Notes under the pieces: model-generated
Databases searched by the model: none
The model's input: the letters and a program-made list of their open reading frames with translations, nothing else
What the model was told of the DNA's origin: nothing
NCBI GenBank assembly: GCA_018873225.1
Contig: JAEILZ010000005.1
Span: 2,232,001 to 2,296,000, forward strand
Direction of reading: 5' to 3'
Length of the DNA stretch: 64,000 bases
Source of the DNA: [Phialemoniopsis] sp. UDSM-2020
Taxonomy: Eukaryota > Ascomycota > Sordariomycetes > Thyridiales > Thyridiaceae
In this document: positions 58,643 through 64,000 of the stretch, in pieces
Layout: each line of letters begins with the position of its first letter
Position numbering within the stretch: position 1 is the stretch's first letter
Translations under genes and position numbers: made by a program

Positions 58643-60423
58643 TCACTTCAGTAACTTGGCAATGCCGAGTTCCTCTTTTCGCTGCCGCACCTCCTCCACC
58701 GCGCCGGACATATCAGTCTCCCCCGGATGCCGGAGCTGCCATGCCATACAAACGTCCAGAGCCGCCATCATCCACCTGCCCGGCTTAAGTCCCAGGGCGC
58801 TTCCCAGCTGACGCCCGTCAATAAGCCGTTTGATTGAGGGTGCCTCCATGAGATCTAGCGCTTGTATATGCTTTAGGAACTTCTCCCACCCCTCCAGGAT
58901 CTCGTCGCGAGCTGCACCCCCTCATTAGCTATTGTCACATGAACACCATGACATGCAAATACTCACACAGCTTTTCGGATTCCATCACCTCAACAAGCAT
59001 GGCATAGAGGACCTGCAATCTCCAGTCGACACCACGGTCGTCCCAACGCCTGATGGGCATGCCAAAGCGGTCTCGCTGGTTGAGGAAGTCTTTTTGCTCG
59101 CAAACGGCGCTCTTGAGATCCATAATCTCTCCTCTGTAGCGGTGCGCTGCCGTGACGAGATCGCATATCCGGTTCGGCGCCTTGATGCCCTCTCTCGCTG
59201 CCAGGGTGATCAGCGGCGGCGGGGTCTTGCCCGTCGCAGGTGGTGCAGGGTCGGAGACGGTTTCCCAGGGGGTCAAGGCCGCCAGTACCCAAGCATAGTA
59301 ACTGGCCTCTTCGTTGCTCACTAGCGTGCCGTAAATTGATGACGGAGATCTGGAGTTGACCATGTACTCCAGACACTCATAAGCCCTTGACCATTTCATT
59401 GTGTCAGGATGATCCGGGTCAGTCCGTGCCGGATCCGTAAAGATAGTGTTGTAAAGATGAAGCCTGTCAATGAGACGCAATGATTCGCATGGGTGGTTCC
59501 CTATGAGCAGATCAGCCGGCATGACTTCAAACCCTTTCACGCCAATATCTCTCACCTTTCAGCATCTTCTCGATCTCAATGCCCACTCTTTCGCGGCTGA
59601 TCTTCAGTTTCAACGCGTCTAGCACCCTCTGGTCTTCCATTGCCTCCTCAGACGCGGGATCAATAGTGAATCCTAAACGGCTAGCGAACCTCACTAGCCT
59701 CAACACTCGAAGGGGGTCATCCGTGAAGGTTTTCAAGGGCTCGAGCGGCGTCCTGATGACTTTCTTGCGCATGTCGCTCATGCCACCCGTGAAATCCTCG
59801 ATTTCTCCAGTATGAAGGTTGTAAAACAGGGCATTCACAGTTGCGTCTCGCCGCAAGGCGTCTTCCTCTGCGGTGCCGAACTCGATCTGCGGGTTGCGGC
59901 TGTCCTCAGTGTAGGTCTCCTTTCGCAAGTTGACAAAATCTACCTCCACTCCAAACATCCTGACCGTCGCTGTTTCCAAGTGTTTTGACTTGTCCGGGTT
60001 AGCAGCGACCTTGTACAGATTGCCCACGTCCTCAGGGCGGATGCTGTGTTTCTCAACATTGGCGGCGTCCTCGCAAAATTGGCGCATTTTTGTAGCAAAG
60101 GGATATCCCGTCATAGAGTTGATGGCCGTGTCAATATCATGACTCTCGATACCCAGGACCTTGTCCCGCACCCAGCCGCCGGCCCATCTCAGAACAAGTG
60201 GCTCAGCATCCTTGCGATCGGGAGCCTTGTTTATGAAGGAGGCGACATCGAGAAGCAAGCCTTTCAGCTGCTTCTCGCGCGCGTTGAGCTGAATAGTAGC
60301 CATGTTCCTGGTATCGTAGCCTCCGGAAATGTTCTCGAGCTTCCGTTTCATCGGAGGTTGAGACCGGAAGAGGGAGGCTATCGTGACTCTGCGGAATGAT
60401 TGAGTGAGACGCCAGCTCAACAT
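58643..60423 (-). CDS. CCA1: CCA tRNA nucleotidyltransferase
   Basis: This enzyme adds and repairs the CCA end of tRNAs in cytosol, nucleus and mitochondria. Three exons, 60423-59556, 59500-58967 and 58911-58643 (both introns 55 nt), give 556 aa. The class II signature is complete: AGGWVRD (about 81-87) and the metal-binding Asp96-x-Asp98 in SHDIDTAI. Downstream are EEDALRRDATVNALFYN and the DDPLRVLRLVRFASR helix block. The first 24 residues are basic and hydrophobic with no acid (MLSWRLTQSFRRVTIASLF), a likely mitochondrial presequence. In-frame Met25 and Met41 could start the nuclear/cytosolic form, as in yeast CCA1, where several AUGs are used. GH92 lies upstream on the same strand; no link in function is seen. 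Confidence 0.96.
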
Positions 60424-61046
60424 GAGTCACTAGGCCGCGACCATCGACACCGAGGCCCAGTAGAGGATTTGCTGTCCAGTGTACGATGCCTGTGTGGGTG
60501 GGTGATATAAAAGGAAGGTCTCATCAAACAAGCTGAGATTTGGCGCCTCAGAAAAGTGGCTTTCTGATGATCCGGAAGAATCAAATTTTTGTTTGATGCT
60601 GGTGAGTTGATGTCGTTGATAGTGGAGAACAATCACATCTGAAGCTGGGACAAAGTGCGCTGAAGCAGGCCCCTTAGTGGGGTCAACCACTGGCAGTTCA
60701 CCTCCTAGGTACACTCAAGTCACCAGCACCTTTTCAAACTTCAGACCTCTTAACAGTGAGTACATCCAAACGACAAACTATTCCCCTGTGGAACATTATA
60801 TTGGAACTCGGTTGATAGAACTATTTCTACGCATTGACACTATTGATCCTCTGAACGCAGAGTATTTGGTGGTGGGGGTATCAAGGTATTGTCTATATGA
60901 ATTAAGTAAAACTCAGAGGATGCAGTATCTAATTCTTCAGATGTTTAAACTCAGATCCTAGCCGAGGAGTATCAAGATATTTGGTTAAATGGAACGCCGT
61001 GCATACCTCTTGGAGGAATTGCTCCTTCGCCAATGCCTCCAGAGCT
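60424..61046. other. Intergenic, CCA1 promoter and GH92 3' end
   Basis: 623 bp without a supported gene; it holds the CCA1 promoter. CCTAGGTAC lies at 60704-60712. Confidence 0.5.
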
Positions 61047-63692
61047 TCACTCACTTGCCGGGCTCGGCGGTGCTGGACCGGTAGCCCAGTTTGCCGGTTC
61101 CGGACCCAAGACGAATTCTAGTGATCCCCCGTTGGCGAAAATGTCGTCGTACGTGACCCAGCTCTGCTTCCAACCCTTCCCATTGACCTTCAGACTCTGT
61201 ACATAGTATGCGTCCTCGCCCCCGCCAATGGTCGAGATACGCAGCTTCTTGTCGCCGCCATTGCCCAGATCGATCGTCAGGTTGGAGAACCACGGGGAGC
61301 CAATCAAGAAAGTAGTCTGCCCCGTCACGGGATACAATCCAAGCATGACCCAGAGTTGCCAGGACTCCATGGCGCCGGCGTCGCTGTTACCAGGCAATCC
61401 GCCGGGGGTAGGGTGGTACCTTGACTTGGCGACCGATCTGCTTCGCTCCACGCTCAGATCCTGGCGGCCGACAAAGTTGTATAGATAAGGTGTAGTGAAA
61501 CTGGGTTCATTGCCGGGATTGAAGAGCGTGTCGCTCCCGGAACCGCGCGCCCCTGGGGTGAAGAACGTATCCAGCCGCTTGACAAAGGTGTCTGCACCGC
61601 CAGCAAGGCTGATAAGCTCGCCTATATCATGATGAGCGTTGAAAGAATATTCCCAAGGCAGTGCTTCGTAATCTAGAGTGTATAAAGGTCAGTACTCCTC
61701 GTAAGCTTGGACGTTGTGGAGCGAGGTGCAAAAATTACAAGCATCGGCCCAATAGCATCCTCCACAGCTCAGGGGATCTTGGGCAATGAAGCCATTCTCG
61801 TCCCTGGGCACAACGAAACCCGAAAATCCCAACGAGGTCGCATTGGGGTTCCAATGGTTTCGCCAGTTCCTCGATCGGTTCAGATACTTGTCGGCATCGG
61901 CGTCCTTGCCCAACCCCTTGGCAACTTGGTATAAGCCAAAGTCGTTTGCTGAATATTCTACCGCACGGGACACGGCTCGGCCATACTTGGGTGTGATGTA
62001 CCCGTGCTTGAGCCAGTCGGGAAGGGCACCTCTGCCTTCTTTGGTAGAGCCGCTGGGGTCCCTGGGATCATTGTTATTCGGAGGAGCCACCTCGGCGTCC
62101 TTGACCATGGCGGAATATCCATCGTCCCAGTTGACTTGACCACGTACCCCCTTGACATATGCATCGGCGAGAACGTTGTCGGCATTGGAGCCTCCTTAAG
62201 TTGCACCATTCCAGAACGATGACCGAGCATCGGGCATGTACCCCTCGTGCCGCCAGACATCAATTAGTGACCGGATGTACTCCTCGTATGCTACCGGCTG
62301 AAGGATGTGGAAGAGGGATGTGGTGCAACGGAACTGTCGAGTACGGTTAGACATGCGCGCAATAGTGACAAGTAACCAAGGCTTACCAAATCCCACAACG
62401 TAAAGATGTCATCGTAGTAGGGTTCTCCCGAGTCCCAAAGAGGATTCTCGTCGGTTTTGTTGGTGGGGATCAAAGACATGAAGTACAATGAGCTGTAAAG
62501 CCTTTGCAGGTTTTCAATGTTGGTGTCTGTGGTCGTCACTTTGGACAGGACTTGGTCATGCCAATGTGTCCGAGTATCGCTCGTCAATTTCGAAAGTGGC
62601 GTGCCTTTCGGGATCTGCTGGTCTACATTCTGGCAGGCTTGGTCCGTGGAGATGAAGGAGACACCCACTCGAGAGACTACCGAGTCGTTGGAGAACGAGA
62701 ATACAGCCCCAAGACGTGCGGTGGACGAGACGGACTCGTCGGATGAATATTTGACGATGGTTTTCCCAGTTGAGTCAGACCCCAGGAACGTCTTGAACGA
62801 TCCAGCAGAGTCAAAGGAGCCGCAGAAGTAGACGGTCCATTTAGGCGCACGATTCCAGCCCTGATAGGTGTCAAAATGAGGGAAGCCCGGTAGTATATTC
62901 GATCTTTGCAACTTACGTTGTCGTAGGAACCTGATCCCCAGTATCTGAGACCACCTCCTTGTTCCTTTACTGAGATATTGCCCCCAAGATAGTTTTGACC
63001 AAGGCCCATCCCTCGGAAGGATGGGAGCACATGGGAGACATCGACAATTACATTCTTCTCCTCGTCAGTTTCCGGGAAAGTGTATTTGTGCATGCCGGCC
63101 CGTGCGGTAGCACCCAGTTCGACAGTGATGCCAGAACCCAAAGACGACTTGTAGTAGCCCACGGATGTCTCATCGGCCTTTGTCCTTGTATCGGTGTGAT
63201 CGTCAAGAGGGTTAGAAATGTTTCCCATCACAGGCATCTGCGACACCACGCCGTATTTGGGAGCACCACCAGTTCCGCTCTCGTGGAGCATACTGAATCC
63301 AGTGAAAACTCCCGAGGGTTGATATCCCGAGTACGAGTCTGAGCCCGTGTACAAATCTGGCCCCAACTTGATCATACCGAAGGGCTCACTGACCCCGGGG
63401 AAAGTGTTACCGCCATTCTCGGAACCGGTCTGAGACAGTTAGCAAAATTGAACAAGTCCGCCTCCAGATTGACCAAGTAACTCAAGCAGAAACGCTGTCC
63501 ACATACATTTGTGAGGACGAAGGATGTCAGATCTCCTGCCGACAAGACCGGCCTCAACATCCCTCCGAGGAGGAATGTCAGGAGAAGGACACCCATGATG
63601 AAGCCCAACGGCGGCAATAACAAGAGTAGAAGTTTTGTCTTCCATGGCGGTAGCGTGGCACGTCTGTGGTCATTTATAGACCCAGGAAGCAT
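61047..63692 (-). pseudogene. GH92 alpha-mannosidase (secreted), interrupted by an in-frame TAA
   Basis: GH92 enzymes trim alpha-mannose from N-glycans or fungal and host mannans with calcium. Five exons fit: 63692-63507, 63429-62917, 62860-62387, 62333-61739 and 61672-61047; read through, about 797 codons. A hydrophobic start (GVLLLTFLLGGMLRPVLSAG) is a signal peptide or anchor; ATG at 63596 gives a more standard signal peptide. Family words: GGNTFPGVSEPFGM, FSMLHESGTGGAPKYG, MPDARSSFWNGAT, GGSNADNVLADAYVKG, YYEALPWEYSFNAHHD, NEPSFTTPYLYNF and LPGNSDAGAMESW, all in order. At 62198-62196 the frame has TAA exactly between NGAT and GGSNADN, where family members have Gln (CAA or CAG). One C-to-T change would explain it. 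No splice pair removes it in frame. The product would stop after about 436 residues and lose the catalytic C-terminal half. All other splice sites and frames are intact, so the loss is recent, strain-specific, or a sequence error. Confidence 0.8.
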
Positions 63693-64000
63693 AACGTGGT
63701 GCTAAATGCAGAAGTACAACCGACAATGTCTGTCCCAAGGCTTCACCCGGACCGCAGATCGCACCGCGAAAGGGAATGGTTTGGGTGGACAACTTTGACG
63801 GGGATGCAGACGAGGATGGGGCCCGGACAGCACGATCCCATGGGGGAAGGTAGTAATACCTCGCAAACGTGCCATCGCATACTCTTGTAAGTGGATGGAC
63901 GACTACTTATGCAAATCTACCACGCATGGCGCACAGCATGACAATCTTTCTGCGCGCGCGTGCCTATGACCATGGCCGGCACGAGGCAAAGCAGAAAAAG
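63693..64000. other. 5' flank of the GH92 gene
   Basis: 308 bp to the window edge. It should hold the GH92 promoter. No gene is supported. Confidence 0.45.

Noticed and set aside
62162..62240. An intron that would splice out the GH92 stop codon
   Set aside because: Candidate donor-acceptor pairs around the TAA are under 50 nt, break the frame, or delete conserved residues on both sides.

Overview
The window is nuclear DNA of a filamentous ascomycete (Pezizomycotina), most likely a Sordariomycete. The evidence is 50-110 nt GT-AG introns with CTAAC/CTGAC branch sites, single-copy housekeeping genes typical of moulds, an Egh16-type secreted protein, a Zn2Cys6 regulator with a fungal-specific domain, and a HEI10-type meiotic RING protein like that of Sordaria. 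I support 22 protein genes, one of them broken. I saw no rRNA, CRISPR array, transposon or convincing tRNA.

Layout. 0.6-13 kb is dense and housekeeping: the Arf GEF GEA1/2-GBF1, a U1A/U2B''-type two-RRM snRNP protein, V-ATPase subunit D (VMA8, minus strand, with two micro-exons), the spliceosome scaffold SYF1 and a small conserved protein. 15-21.3 kb is more accessory: an Egh16-like secreted protein, a YMR226C-type short-chain dehydrogenase and a 14-helix MFS exporter, all on the minus strand. 21.3-39.1 kb is gene-poor: about 18 kb with only one small orphan gene and one Zn2Cys6 transcription factor that resembles the cellulose regulator CLR-2/ClrB.

39.1-60.4 kb is dense again. It holds ULA1 (NEDD8 E1 regulatory subunit), HEI10, an orphan coiled-coil protein, the Golgi apyrase YND1, OPI10/Hikeshi, a DUF4743-Nudix protein, RPB8, ELP4, SEN34, a large membrane RING ligase of the ASI1/ASI3 type, and the CCA-adding enzyme CCA1. 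Three of these (ELP4, SEN34, CCA1) act on tRNA within 9 kb. The last gene (61.0-63.7 kb) is a secreted GH92 alpha-mannosidase whose fourth exon carries an in-frame TAA where the family has a glutamine, so the C-terminal half is cut off.

Many gene pairs share short divergent promoters (VMA8/SYF1, ULA1/HEI10, OPI10/Nudix, RPB8/ELP4) or converge (U1A/VMA8, YND1/OPI10, Nudix/RPB8, SEN34/RING). Exon limits were worked out by eye from reading frame, splice sites and family similarity. No alignment or transcript data were available.
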